From: Nonomuraea aridisoli
GTDB lineage: Bacteria > Actinomycetota > Actinomycetes > Streptosporangiales > Streptosporangiaceae
NCBI RefSeq assembly: GCF_003236395.1
Contig: NZ_POUD01000045.1
Coordinates: 1 to 43,404 of the forward strand
Reading direction: 5' to 3'
DNA: 43,404 nt
Each line of letters starts with the position of its first letter. Position 1 is the stretch's first letter. Below, piece after piece: positions 23,528 to 34,091 of the stretch. The notes under the pieces were generated by a model. That model was not told where the DNA came from. It did not search any database and was given only the letters and a program-made list of their open reading frames with translations. A program made the translations under genes and the position numbers.

Positions 23528-24133
23528 TCAGCCGCGCAGGTCCATCTTCATCGTGGAGCCCCATGGGGCGCGCCGCGCCTCCTGGAAGCCCATGGCCAGG
23601 TAGAAGGCGAAGGCCCGGGGATTGCCGCTGCCGACGCCGAGGTGCAGGCCGGGCACGCCCCGGGCGCGCAGGGCGTCGATCAGGGTCGTCATGAGGCGGC
23701 GTCCCAGCCCCGCGCCCTGGCCTCGGGGCAGGAGATCGATGTGCAGGTGAGCGGGATGGGCGTGGAGCACGTCCGCCGGGGTGGGCGGCGGATCGTGCAG
23801 GTGGGCGACGCGCCGCCAGTCCTGCGTGCCGTCGCCCGGGTCGGCGGCGAGCCGCCGGGGATACCGGGCCCGCAACCCCGGCCACCACGCCTCCTCCAGC
23901 CACTGCTCGAAGGCCGCCGTGTCGGCGGTGGCGACGACGTATCCCAGCAGCCCCTGGTCGTCGTACGCGACCCAGGTGAGCCCGGGATCGGCGAGCGGGT
24001 ACGGCCCGGCGTAGACGTGCCCGAGCAGCTCGGGGTCCCGGTACAACGGGGTGGCGTCCCGACCGGAGTCGCCCGTCTCCAGGCACACGCGGTACATCCC
24101 GGCCAGGTCGAACGGCTCGAAGGGACGTATCAC
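23528..24133 (-). CDS. GNAT-family N-acetyltransferase
   Basis: A 201-residue protein from GTG 24133, which overlaps the GH9 stop (GTGA). A GNAT core is visible: VIRPFEPFDLAGMYRVCLETGDSGRD at the N-terminus, GLTWVAYDDQGLLGYVVATAD (strands 2-4), LHIDLLPRGQGAGLGRRLM (the R/Q-x-x-G-x-G/A acetyl-CoA loop, about 137-155) and LHLGVGSGNPRAFAFYLAMGF. The long insert between YVVATAD and the acetyl-CoA loop, and the VCLETGDSG start, resemble the bacterial GNATs described as relatives of the acetyltransferase-like domain of human O-GlcNAcase. As last gene of a GH20-GH1-GH9 operon, an amino-sugar or amino-sugar-derived substrate is plausible but unproven. Confidence 0.85.
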   Translation of the reverse strand: MIRPFEPFDLAGMYRVCLETGDSGRDATPLYRDPELLGHVYAGPYPLADPGLTWVAYDDQGLLGYVVATADTAAFEQWLEEAWWPGLRARYPRRLAADPGDGTQDWRRVAHLHDPPPTPADVLHAHPAHLHIDLLPRGQGAGLGRRLMTTLIDALRARGVPGLHLGVGSGNPRAFAFYLAMGFQEARRAPWGSTMKMDLRG

Positions 24134-25832
24134 CGCATCACCGAGACCGCCAGCAGGAACCAGGCGCTGTGCGGAATCCACTGCTCGGCCCACCTCCACG
24201 ACTCGCCGCCGGCACGATGCTCCGGCGGCATGAACGCGATGTCGTGCTCGTCGTCGACACCGCTGGTGATCCCGTTCAGGATGCCACCGGGAACGTTCTG
24301 GAAGGCCGTGGAGTACTCCACGTTGTTCCGGCCCCGCCCCTGGAGCATGGACGCGTCGAACGGGTTGAGCCCGGTGATCCACTGCACCTGGTCCTCGGCC
24401 AGCACGTGCAGCCGGTCGCGCAGGCCGGGCGGGCAGCCGGGCAGCCCGGCGGCGAGCAGCGCGGCGTACGCGGTCGAGCTGATGCCCGCGTTCTCCCCCT
24501 GCCACCAGTAGCCGGTCTCGTTGTCGTGCGGGTAGAAGAAGCTCGTCCTGGGCGGTGCGCCGAGCGGCTGGGTGTACTGGCGGGGGTAGCCGAAAGGGTT
24601 GTGCACCTCGTCGGTCATGGTGACCGCGTCCCGGAGCAGGGTGAGGGCCAGGTCGCGGGCCCGTCCCGCCTCCTGGGACGCCGGGAGCACCTCGGCGAAG
24701 CGCATGAGCGCCACCGCCGGCAGCCCGGGCTCGGCCGCGTGGAAGAACGGCCGGTCCTCCACGTCGCCCCGCAGGTGGCCGAACCCCCGCCCGGAGTCGG
24801 TGTACCGGGCGGCCAGTGAGGCGGCCCGGCGCTCGGCCGCCGCCGCGAACCCGGGCAGGTGCTCCGCGCCGAAGCCGTGCCGGGCGGCGTGGGCGAGTTC
24901 GGTGGCGGCCATCAGGGCGCAGTAGTCGTCGATGACGGACTCGTGCCCGTCGTAGAGGTAGTCGGCGTTGTGCCGTTCCAGATGTGTGAAACCCCGGTGG
25001 GCCGCGGCGAAGTAGTCCTCCGGCGCGAAGTCGCCGTGGTCGTCCTGGACGGCGGCCCTGGCCAGGGCGGCGATGGCCATGCCGCCGCCCTGGCGGTAGG
25101 CGGCCTGCCAGCGGGTGGTGCGCACGCTGTCCTGCAGCGGCGCGTTGATCACCCGTTCGTCGAGCTTCTTGGTGAGGGCGTCGAAGACGGCCGTGTAGAA
25201 GTACCCCTCCTCCGACTGGAAGCGCACCAGGAAGTCCGCGCCGTAGAGCCCTTCGTCGCGCATCCTGGCGCCGAGCGCGCGGGACAGCTCCGGGTGCGTC
25301 CCGCGCAGGTGGTCGCGGGCGGCCAGGAAGGCCCACGCGCACAGCGGGGTCTGCTGGGGGTTCATCATCCGGGTGTAGTTGAGGTGGCTGAGGAACTTGC
25401 TGTGGTCGCCGGAGGCGTCGAGCCAGCCGCCGCGGGCGTCGACCGTGCGCCCGGAGTCGTCGAGGTAGAAGCGGGCGTGCCGGTCCTTGCGGTCGATCTC
25501 GCCGCTGGAGCGCACGGCCTTGAAGTAGTACAGGACGTCGGAGAGCGTCTGGTGGTGGACGCGGCGCTCGGCCACCTCGAACGGCGCCGAGCGGACGCCG
25601 TCGACCTCCACGTGGTAGGTGCCCGCGGCCCGCACGTGGCCGAAGTCCAGCCGGGCGAAGCGGCCGAGCGACCACCCGTCGACCCGGTGGAGCGGGCCGG
25701 GGCTCAGCTCGGTCCGGGCGCCGTCGGCGGCGACCAGGCACGCCGACCGGACCTCCGCGGGTCCGCGGGCGAGCACCACGGCCTTCTTCGACCCGGCCGA
25801 GTTGTAGCCGAGGTGGCTCGTCAGGACGCTGA

Positions 25833-25836
<4 letters not shown>
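24130..25836 (-). CDS. glycoside hydrolase family 9, probable intracellular exo-glucosaminidase or cellodextrinase-type enzyme
   Basis: A 568-residue enzyme. The GTG at 25836 overlaps the GH1 stop. An N-terminal Ig-like CelD_N domain (SVLTSHLGYNSAGSKKAVVL) precedes the (alpha/alpha)6 barrel. The GH9 catalytic pattern is seen in GGWLDASGDHSKFLSHL (about 133-149; Asp pair) and ETGYWWQGENAG near residue 440 with the general-acid Glu. The end WIPHSAWFLLAVSVM is typical of the barrel. There is no signal peptide, so it acts on imported oligosaccharides. The DASGD...NPQQTP arrangement recalls GH9 enzymes of Vibrio chitin operons that remove GlcN from chitosan oligomers. With GH20 and a BadF-type kinase in the locus, exo-beta-glucosaminidase is the favoured reading. 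Cellobiose-type activity is the alternative. Confidence 0.85.
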
Positions 25837-27188
<1,352 letters not shown>

Positions 27189-27217
27189 CGGTTGTGCACT
27201 CCTGGATCGGTGATGGG

Positions 27218-28855
27218 TCAGGGCTCGCGAGAGATCGACTCGACCCACTTCTTGGTCTCCTCGATCCGCCCGGGGCCGGAGCGCCGCCAGACACCGGTGC
27301 CACCGGTCTGCCAGGGCCGGGGCCCGCCGAGCGGACGATATTCCACGCCGAGGGCGTCCAGCCGGGCCAGATGCGTCCGCAGGCGGCCCTCGAACTCGTC
27401 GAGGTGGTCGATGCCACCGCGCCACAGCACCTCGGCGAGGGCGCACGCGCGGGGGAAGGCCAGGTAGTCGAGGTGCCGCTGGTGGGGCACCCACTCGCTC
27501 CACACCTGCCACTGGCCGCCGAGCACCCGCGAGCGCCGCTCGTCCGGCCATCCGGGCGGAGCCGGGGCGAAGGCGGCCACGTCGGCCAGGGTGATCGGGC
27601 CGCCTTCGGAACGCCGCTCCTCCGGCAGGTCCGACTGGTCGAAGTTGAAGTAAGTGGGGAACAGCGGGGCGCGGACCACGTCGTGGGTCCGCGCGGCGCG
27701 CTCGGCCACCTCGTGGCCGCGCCAGGCCATGACGATCGTGTCGGGCAGCACGCCGCCGGTGACGAAGGCCTCGTCCCACACCACCATGCGCACCCCGCGA
27801 CCGGCCAGGAAACGGCCGAGCTCGCGCAGGAAGTGGCCGTGCATCTGGCGCGGCTCGGTGTAGCCGTGCGCCGCCATCTCCGCCGCGATCGCCGGGTCCT
27901 CCGCCCACCAGCTCATGTCGCACTCGTCCCCGCCGAGATGGACGTACGGCGCGCCCGTCGCGTCGAGGATCTCGCCGAGCACGTCCCGCAGGAAGGACAC
28001 GACCGGCTCCGTCGGGCTGATCGACGAGCCGCCCGCCCAGACGGTGTCCAGGACGGCCTGCTCCTCTCCCGGGCGGCCGAGCTCGGGGTAGGCCGCGCGC
28101 AACGCGGACGTGTGCCCGGGCAGGTCGATCTCCGGCACCAGGACGATGCCGTGGGAACGCGCGTAGGCCGAGATCTCGGCGAGGTCCTCGAGGGTGTAGT
28201 AACCGCCGTGCGGGGTTCCGTCCGGCACGCCGTCGGGGCCGAGCCGGGTGGAGGGCCGCCAGGCGCCGACCTCGTGCAGGCGCGGGTGGATGCGGCTCTC
28301 GACCCGCCAGCCCTGGTCGTCCGACAGGTGCAGGTGCAGCCGGTTGTAGCGGTGGGCGGCCAGCAGGTCGACGTAGCGCAGCACGGTGCTCTTCGGGAAG
28401 AAGTGCCGGGCCACGTCGAGCATCGCGCCGCGCCAGCCGTACGCGGGGGCGTCGGCGACCCTGCCGCACGGCACGGTCCAGCCGCCGGGCGGCGCGCCCG
28501 CGCTGCGCCAGATCTGCACCGGAAGGAGCTGGCGCAGCGTGGCCAGGGCGCCGGACACGCCTTCGACATCGCTCGCCTCGACGGTGACCCCTCGCTCCGC
28601 GATCCGCAGGGCGTAGCCGCCGGTCGGCATCCCCTCACCGACGCGTACGGAGAACCGTGTGGTCTCAGTGGTATTACCTGGCTCGCCGCCGGCCGTGGAC
28701 GGGCCCGGTCGAAGACCAGCCAGGAACCGGCGGGCGAGCGACGCCACCTCCTGCGAACCCTCCACCGTGAGCGGCATTTCCGCAGTTAAACGGCATATTC
28801 CGGGGTGTGGCTCGACCGTCACCGGGCGCGGAAGCAAGGAGGACCACCCATTCAC
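27218..28855 (-). CDS. glycoside hydrolase family 20 beta-N-acetylhexosaminidase
   Basis: A 545-residue protein from GTG 28855, with a weak ribosome site. An N-terminal GH20b domain (LLPRPVTVEP ... VEGVSGALATLRQLL) precedes the TIM barrel (GWRGAMLDVARHFFPKSTV). The catalytic pair is Asp310-Glu311 in HLGGDECD. MVVWDEAF and LGGQWQVWSEWV provide the substrate-pocket Trp residues. It removes terminal beta-GlcNAc or GalNAc by substrate-assisted catalysis. No signal peptide is visible, so imported oligosaccharides are the substrate. It is first gene of the leftward operon and divergent from the sugar importer; the shared region at 28856-29011 holds repeated TGGT motifs. Confidence 0.95.
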   Translation of the reverse strand: MNGWSSLLPRPVTVEPHPGICRLTAEMPLTVEGSQEVASLARRFLAGLRPGPSTAGGEPGNTTETTRFSVRVGEGMPTGGYALRIAERGVTVEASDVEGVSGALATLRQLLPVQIWRSAGAPPGGWTVPCGRVADAPAYGWRGAMLDVARHFFPKSTVLRYVDLLAAHRYNRLHLHLSDDQGWRVESRIHPRLHEVGAWRPSTRLGPDGVPDGTPHGGYYTLEDLAEISAYARSHGIVLVPEIDLPGHTSALRAAYPELGRPGEEQAVLDTVWAGGSSISPTEPVVSFLRDVLGEILDATGAPYVHLGGDECDMSWWAEDPAIAAEMAAHGYTEPRQMHGHFLRELGRFLAGRGVRMVVWDEAFVTGGVLPDTIVMAWRGHEVAERAARTHDVVRAPLFPTYFNFDQSDLPEERRSEGGPITLADVAAFAPAPPGWPDERRSRVLGGQWQVWSEWVPHQRHLDYLAFPRACALAEVLWRGGIDHLDEFEGRLRTHLARLDALGVEYRPLGGPRPWQTGGTGVWRRSGPGRIEETKKWVESISREP

Positions 28856-28901
28856 CGCACGTTCACCCCATCAAACGAAATAACTGCTTATACCGGGCGA
28901 A

Positions 28902-28970
28902 GGTACTGGTTGTCTTACTTTGGTGCAAGTGGTATCTTCCCGGTACTTCACTGGTATTTCGCCCTGGTCG
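28902..28970. promoter_or_regulatory. repeated TGGT-type half-sites in the divergent GH20/importer control region
   Basis: ACTGGTTGT (28905), AAGTGGTATC (28927), ACTGGTATTT (28950) and CCTGGTC (28963) are related half-sites, the first three about 22-23 bp apart. GGTACT also occurs twice, 40 bp apart (28902 and 28942). The motif resembles halves of GntR/HutC sites such as DasR/NagR boxes (TGGTCTAGACCA), and a HutC-type gene is encoded at 35154. Similar TGGTATTA/TGGTCT pairs lie at 35962-35978. Confidence 0.45.
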
Positions 28971-29011
28971 GGGACGTTTTCCGCGGTAGCCCGGCCCATG
29001 AAGAGGTGATC

Positions 29012-29986
29012 ATGGCGGTCAACCAGACCCTGCCTCGAGTGAACCCACCACCCGAGAACAAGCTCTCCGCCCAGCGGAAAATGCCCTTCCTGAGCCGCCT
29101 CTGGCGCGACTCGCCGCTGCTCGTCATGGTCGCGCCCGCCGTGATCATCCTGCTGCTCTTCACCTACATCCCGTTGCTGGGCAGCGTCATCGCGTTCATG
29201 GACTACGTCCCCTTCCTCGGATTCACGGGGTCGGAGTGGGTGGGCTGGGCCAACTTCAGCTCGCTCTTCTCCGACACGGCGTTCTGGAACGCGCTGTGGA
29301 ACACCGCGCAGATCACCTTCCTGCAGATCGTGCTCTTCTTCCCGGTGCCGATCGTGCTGGCGGTCCTGCTGAACACGGTCGCGATGCCGCTGGCCAAGAG
29401 GTTCGTCCAGTCGGTGATCTACCTGCCGCACTTCCTGTCGTGGGTGATCATCGTCGCGCTGTTCCAGCAGATCCTCGGCGGGAACGGCGTGCTGAACCGC
29501 TTCCTCATCACGCACGGGCTGACGCCGCTCGAGATCATGTCCAACCCGGACACCTTCAAGCTGCTGCTCACCACGCAGGCCATCTGGAAGGACGCGGGCT
29601 GGGGGACGATCATCTTCCTGGCCGCCATCGCGGCCATCAACCCCGGCCTGTACGAGGCCGCCACCATCGACGGCGCGGGCGCCTGGCAGCGGTTCTGGCA
29701 CGTCACACTGCCCGGGATGCGGCCGATCATCGTGCTGATGCTGATCCTGCGGCTCGGCGACGCCCTGACCGTCGGCTTCGAGCAGATCCTGCTCCAGCGG
29801 GACGCGGTCGGCCCCGGAGCGGCCGAGGTGCTGGACACCTTCACCTACTTCAACGGGGTGGTCGACGGGAGCTGGGGCACCGCGACGGCGGCCGGCCTGC
29901 TCAAGGGCGTCGTCAGCCTCCTGCTCGTGCTCGCCGCCAACAAGCTCGCCCACCGGCTCGGAGAGGAGGGTGTCTACCGGCGATGA
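29012..29986 (+). CDS. sugar ABC transporter permease, LplB/YteP type
   Basis: A 324-residue permease. The ATG at 29012 follows GAAGAGGTG; more upstream in-frame codons are not supported by a ribosome site. After a 35-residue cytoplasmic N-terminus come six helices, starting with LLVMVAPAVIILLLFTYIPLL. The coupling loop reads EAATIDGAGAWQRFWHVTLPG (about 220-240). It belongs to the polysaccharide-type carbohydrate uptake permeases (LplB, YtcP partner). With the second permease and the binding lipoprotein it imports an oligosaccharide, most likely the substrate of the divergent GH20/GH1/GH9 enzymes. No ATPase gene is present in the locus, so a shared MsiK-like ATPase elsewhere is expected. Confidence 0.93.
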   Translation: MAVNQTLPRVNPPPENKLSAQRKMPFLSRLWRDSPLLVMVAPAVIILLLFTYIPLLGSVIAFMDYVPFLGFTGSEWVGWANFSSLFSDTAFWNALWNTAQITFLQIVLFFPVPIVLAVLLNTVAMPLAKRFVQSVIYLPHFLSWVIIVALFQQILGGNGVLNRFLITHGLTPLEIMSNPDTFKLLLTTQAIWKDAGWGTIIFLAAIAAINPGLYEAATIDGAGAWQRFWHVTLPGMRPIIVLMLILRLGDALTVGFEQILLQRDAVGPGAAEVLDTFTYFNGVVDGSWGTATAAGLLKGVVSLLLVLAANKLAHRLGEEGVYRR

Positions 29987-30870
29987 ACTCCCGTCCCGTA
30001 TGGCTGGGCAAGCCCAAGCCGATCGCCGTCGCCCTGAAGGCCCTCGCGCTCGTGCTCATCTGCGCGGTGGTCATCTTCCCCTTCCTCGTCGTGATCTCCA
30101 CCAGCCTGGCCACCAAGCAGCAGATCGACGCCAACGGCGGCTACGTCATCTGGCCCACGGAGATCTCGTTCGAGGCCTACAAACAGATCTTCAACGGCAC
30201 GCAGGTCTCGCGTTCGATCGTGATCAGCGTGGGCGTGACGGCGGTCGGCACCGCCTTCAGTCTCGCCTGCACCGTGCTGGCGGCCTACGGCCTGAGCCGC
30301 AGGCAGTCGCTCTTCCAGCGCGGCCTGCTGTCGTTCGTGCTCTTCACGCTGCTGTTCGCGCCGGGCATGATCCCGGTCTATCTGATGGTCAAGCAGCTGG
30401 GCATGCTCAACACGTACTGGTCGCTGATCATCCCCACCGCGGTGAGCGCGTTCAACATCGTCATCGTCCGCGGTTTCATCCAGGCGATACCGCACGAGCT
30501 GTTCGACGCGGCGCGCATGGACGGGGCGGGCGAATGGCGCATTCTCCGGTCCGTCGTGCTGCCCAATTCCAAAGCGGTCGTCGCGGTCGTGGGCCTTTTC
30601 ATCGCGGTCGGCTACTGGAACAACTATTTCGGCCCGCTGCTGTATTTGAACGACACGGAGATGTGGCCGCTCCAGCTCGTCATGCGCACGTTCGTGCTGG
30701 AGAACAACGTCACCAGCAATGCGCAGGCCATTCCCGGATACGTGGCGCCCCCCGCGCAGTCCGTGCAGATGGCGCTCGTGGCGATCGCCACGCTGCCCAT
30801 CCTGTGCGTCTATCCCTTCCTGACCAAGCACATGTCCAAGGGAATGCTCACCGGGGCCATCAAGGGTTAA
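29983..30870 (+). CDS. sugar ABC transporter permease, LplC/YtcP type
   Basis: A 295-residue MalG-like permease starting at ATG 29983, overlapping the previous stop (ATGA). Six helices are visible. The EAA coupling loop is ELFDAARMDGAGEWRILRSVVLP (about 167-189), and the C-terminus ends YPFLTKHMSKGMLTGAIKG, the usual LplC/YtcP tail. It forms a heterodimer with the LplB-type permease. Codons around 30550-30660 show a local relaxation of GC at third positions (TTT, AAT, TTG), without other signs of transfer. Its position before the binding-protein gene is standard for this transporter class. Confidence 0.93.
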   Translation: MNSRPVWLGKPKPIAVALKALALVLICAVVIFPFLVVISTSLATKQQIDANGGYVIWPTEISFEAYKQIFNGTQVSRSIVISVGVTAVGTAFSLACTVLAAYGLSRRQSLFQRGLLSFVLFTLLFAPGMIPVYLMVKQLGMLNTYWSLIIPTAVSAFNIVIVRGFIQAIPHELFDAARMDGAGEWRILRSVVLPNSKAVVAVVGLFIAVGYWNNYFGPLLYLNDTEMWPLQLVMRTFVLENNVTSNAQAIPGYVAPPAQSVQMALVAIATLPILCVYPFLTKHMSKGMLTGAIKG

Positions 30871-30895
30871 CGGATCACCGTAAAGGAAGAACATC

Positions 30896-32542
30896 ATGGC
30901 TAGCAGAATCCCCGGCGAGGGGCTCACCCGCAGATCGCTGCTGCGGAACACGGGTCTGGCCGCGGCGCTCGTGCCCGTCAGCGGAGTGCTCGCCGCGTGC
31001 GGCTCCGGCTCTTCCGGCGGGAGCACGGGCGGCGGCCCGGCCGGCGGCGGCCAGACGGCGCCGATGCCCGCGTACGTGCCGCCGAACAAGCCCAAGCCGC
31101 TGTACGAGGGCAACGCCCAGGGCGTCATGGACGTCTACGAGTCCTTCCCCATGGACGGCCCGAAGACGGTGACCGGGCCGATCGGCGACGGCGGCGACTT
31201 CAACGTCATGATCATGACGTACGGCCAGCCGGCCCCGCCGCTGAACGAGAACGTCTACTGGCAGCTGCTGAACAAGGAGCTCAACCTCAACGTCAAGCCG
31301 CTGCAGGTGCCCTTCGCCGACTTCCAGACGAAGTTCCCCGCGCTGGTCGCCGGCGACGACCTGCCGGAGTTCGTCTCCGTGCCGATCTTCCAGAACATCT
31401 CCCGCCTGCCGCAGCTCGCCGAGGCGCAGTTCACCGACCTGAGCGAGTTCCTGTCCGGCGACGCCGTGAAGAAGTACCCGAACCTGGCGGGCATCCAGGA
31501 GGCGGGCTGGCTCAACGGCTACCTCAACGGCCGGATCTACGGCGTCCCGCGCTCCGACCCCATCTTCACCACGCAGATCTACACCAAGACGGACGTGATC
31601 GAGGCGGTCGGCGCCAACCCGAAGCCGAAGAACCTCCAGGAGTTCCGTGACCTGGCCAAGGCGGTCACCGACCCCAAGGCAGGGGTGTACGCCTTCGGCG
31701 GCAACATCGCCGACTTCCTGATGATGATGTTCGGCGTCCCCAACAAGTGGACGCGCAAGAGCGACGGCACGTTCGTCTCCGCGTACGAGCACGAGGCGTT
31801 CGTCCCGGCCATCGCCGAGCTGGCCGCGCTGTACAAGAGCGGCGTCTTCCACCCGGACACGGCCACCCTGATCGGCAACAAGACGCAGCGGGACGCGCTC
31901 TTCCGGTCGGGCAAGCTCGCCATGGTGCACGACGGCAACCGGGCGTTCGGCATCGTCGCCGACGACAGGAACCTCGTCTTCGACATCATGCTGCCGTTCG
32001 GCAAGGACGGCGGTGACGCCGTGCACTGGACCGGCAACGGCGCCTACGCGATCACGATGATCAAGAAGACGACCGACAAGAAGAGGATCGACATGTTCCT
32101 CAAGGTCCTCGACTACATCGCGGCCCCGTTCGGCTCCAGGGAGTCGTTCGTGATCAACTACGGCGTCGAAGGCGAGGACTACACGGTCAAGGACGGCGTG
32201 GCCGTGCTGACCACCCGCGGGCAGCGCGAGCAGGACCTCGGCCTGGCCTACATCGCGGGCGGCCCTCAGGTGCTGTGCAACCCGCAGGGCGCGCCGGGCG
32301 TGGACAAGCTGAACTACGACTGGCAGCAGAAGGTCGTCTCGACCCTGCTGGACAACCCGGCCGCGCACCTGTACTCGCAGACCTTCAACACCAAGGGCGC
32401 CGCCCTGGAGAAGCAGATGCAGGACGCGATCGTCGCGGTGTTCCTCGGCCGCGAGCCCGCCTCCGGCCTGACCTCCGCGGTCCGGAAGTGGAAGGCCGGC
32501 GGCGGCGACCAGATGGCCAGGGAGTACGCCGAAGCCCGCTGA
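30896..32542 (+). CDS. oligosaccharide ABC transporter substrate-binding lipoprotein, LplA/YtcQ type
   Basis: A 548-residue lipoprotein from ATG 30896 (AAGGAAG ribosome site). The signal region TRRSLLRNTGLAAALVPVSG has a twin-Arg pair (Arg12-Arg13) matching the Tat motif, and a lipobox LAAC with Cys35. A Gly/Ser linker follows. The mature part, larger than ordinary sugar-binding proteins, matches the about 550-residue YtcQ/LplA group that binds oligosaccharides: YWQLLNKELNLNVKPLQVPFADF, LPEFVSVPIF, YGVPRSDPIFTTQIYTKTD, FGVPNKWTRKSDG. It is displayed on the outer face of the membrane and feeds the two permeases. Tat export would mean it folds before crossing the membrane. Confidence 0.92.
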   Translation: MASRIPGEGLTRRSLLRNTGLAAALVPVSGVLAACGSGSSGGSTGGGPAGGGQTAPMPAYVPPNKPKPLYEGNAQGVMDVYESFPMDGPKTVTGPIGDGGDFNVMIMTYGQPAPPLNENVYWQLLNKELNLNVKPLQVPFADFQTKFPALVAGDDLPEFVSVPIFQNISRLPQLAEAQFTDLSEFLSGDAVKKYPNLAGIQEAGWLNGYLNGRIYGVPRSDPIFTTQIYTKTDVIEAVGANPKPKNLQEFRDLAKAVTDPKAGVYAFGGNIADFLMMMFGVPNKWTRKSDGTFVSAYEHEAFVPAIAELAALYKSGVFHPDTATLIGNKTQRDALFRSGKLAMVHDGNRAFGIVADDRNLVFDIMLPFGKDGGDAVHWTGNGAYAITMIKKTTDKKRIDMFLKVLDYIAAPFGSRESFVINYGVEGEDYTVKDGVAVLTTRGQREQDLGLAYIAGGPQVLCNPQGAPGVDKLNYDWQQKVVSTLLDNPAAHLYSQTFNTKGAALEKQMQDAIVAVFLGREPASGLTSAVRKWKAGGGDQMAREYAEAR

Positions 32543-32565
32543 CTCGCGGAAAGGAGTCATCCGGA

Positions 32566-33300
32566 ATGAAACTCAGGAACGGGCCCTCGGCGCTGGTCGT
32601 CGTCGAGGGCACCGACCTCCACCACGACCTGCTCGGCGCGGCGCTGGCCCTGCAGGAGATCGTGATCGAGGGCGGGCTGCCCGCGGCGCGCGCCGTCGGC
32701 CTCGACCGGTTCGTCGACCCGATGCCGGCCACGGCCGAGGCGGACGTCTACGTGCTGTACCGCTCGTCGGTCACCTTCGACCCCGTGCAGCAGGAGGCGT
32801 TGTCGGCCCTCGTGGCCGCGGGCAAGGGGCTCGTCGCGGTGCACGCGAGCAACCTGTTCGGCTTCGGTCCGGGCGGCCTGGACGCCGACCGGGCGGCGTA
32901 CGAGCTGGTCGGGTCGCGCTACGTCTCCCACGGCGACGCGGGGTCGGAGGGCCGGATCGAGGTGTCCGTGCGTGAGGGCCACCCCGTGACCCGATACCTG
33001 GACGACTTCGCCATCGACGACGAGTACTACGTGCTGGAGTATGCGCCGGACGTCCAGGTGCTGGCGGAGCGCCGCGCGGGAGAGGGCACCGAGCCGGTCG
33101 CCTACGTGCGCGAGCACGGCGCGGGCCGGGTCTGCTACACCTCCCTCGGCCACGACGCGCGGGCCTGGGGCAACCCCTGGTTCCGCCAGCTCGTCCGGCA
33201 GGCCACCCTGTGGGCGGCGGGCGTCGGCGACGACGTCATCGGCTCCTGGTCCACCCGCTGGCCGCTGGGCAACGCACGCTTCATCGGGGGCGCGGCATGA
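32566..33300 (+). CDS. ThuA-domain protein
   Basis: A 244-residue protein from ATG 32566 with AAGGAG upstream. The ThuA fold (class I glutamine-amidotransferase-like) is seen in VLYRSSVTFDPVQQEALSALVAAGKGLVAVHASN (about 62-95), the conserved ELVGSRYVSHG, the HPVTRYLDDFAIDDEYYVLEY segment and GRVCYTSLGHDARAWGNPWF near the end. ThuA of Sinorhizobium takes part in trehalose/maltitol catabolism together with ThuB, and ThuA-like genes often accompany 3-keto-sugar pathways. The exact reaction is unknown. Here it is followed immediately by a TIM-barrel isomerase (ATGA overlap) and an SDR epimerase, suggesting processing of an oxidised sugar. Confidence 0.85.
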   Translation: MKLRNGPSALVVVEGTDLHHDLLGAALALQEIVIEGGLPAARAVGLDRFVDPMPATAEADVYVLYRSSVTFDPVQQEALSALVAAGKGLVAVHASNLFGFGPGGLDADRAAYELVGSRYVSHGDAGSEGRIEVSVREGHPVTRYLDDFAIDDEYYVLEYAPDVQVLAERRAGEGTEPVAYVREHGAGRVCYTSLGHDARAWGNPWFRQLVRQATLWAAGVGDDVIGSWSTRWPLGNARFIGGAA

Positions 33301-34091
33301 GCGATCAGATCGTGCCGCCGGTCGCCGCCCAGCTCTGGTCGCTGCACGAGGACGCCGCCAAGGACCTGCTCGGCGTGCTGGAACGCGTCGCGGAGATCGG
33401 CTACACCGCGGTCGAGCCCATCAGCCTGTACGGCCACGCGCCGTCGGCCGTGCGGGCCGCCCTGGACCGGCTGGGCCTCGGCGTGTGCAGCATGCACGTC
33501 CCGTTCCCGTCCGGCGAGGACGCCCCGGCCGTCCTGGACGCCTGCCAGGAGCTGGGCGTCGAGACGCTGGTGTGGAGCCTGGAGCCGGAGGAGTTCGGCA
33601 CGCTCGACGGCGTGGTGGCGGGGGCCCGGCGGATCAACCGGGCGGCGGCCAACGCGGCGGCGCGCGGCATGCGGATCGCCTACCACAACCACTTCGCCGA
33701 GTTCGTCAACGTCTTCGGCGGCCGCCGGGCCTACGACGTCCTGCTCGCCGAGCTGGATCCCGCGGTGGTCGTCGAGCTGGACACGTACTGGGTGGCCGTG
33801 GCGGGGCTGGACCCCGTGCCGGTGGCCGCCGGGCTCGGCGACCGGCTGGAGTTCACGCACCTCAAGGACGGTCCCGCCACCGGCATGGACGACTACATGG
33901 TGCCCTTCGGCGAGGGCACGGTCGACGTGGCGGCCGTCGCGCGGGCCAACCCGGCGGTCAGGTGGTCCATCGTCGAGGCCGACCGCTCCCACCAGGACAT
34001 GTACGCGCTGCTGCGCGCCTGCTACGACTTCCTCGTCGGCGCCGGCCTCGCGACCGGCCGCCGGCCCGTGGACACCGGGGGTGCGTCGTGA
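33297..34091 (+). CDS. sugar phosphate isomerase/epimerase (xylose isomerase-like TIM barrel)
   Basis: A 264-residue protein whose ATG 33297 overlaps the ThuA stop. AP-endonuclease-2/IolE-type barrel motifs are present: VAAQLWSLHEDAAKDLLGVLERVAEIGYTAVEP at the N-terminus, GVCSMHVPF, MRIAYHNHFAEF with the metal-binding His (about 126), VVVELDTYWVAVAG with Glu/Asp ligands, FTHLKDG with His/Lys, and VRWSIVEADRS. These are divalent-metal isomerases, epimerases or dehydratases of free or phosphorylated sugars and inositols. Its coupling with ThuA, typical of glycoside-oxidising loci, suggests a keto-sugar substrate. The substrate cannot be read from sequence. Confidence 0.88.
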   Translation: MSDQIVPPVAAQLWSLHEDAAKDLLGVLERVAEIGYTAVEPISLYGHAPSAVRAALDRLGLGVCSMHVPFPSGEDAPAVLDACQELGVETLVWSLEPEEFGTLDGVVAGARRINRAAANAAARGMRIAYHNHFAEFVNVFGGRRAYDVLLAELDPAVVVELDTYWVAVAGLDPVPVAAGLGDRLEFTHLKDGPATGMDDYMVPFGEGTVDVAAVARANPAVRWSIVEADRSHQDMYALLRACYDFLVGAGLATGRRPVDTGGAS

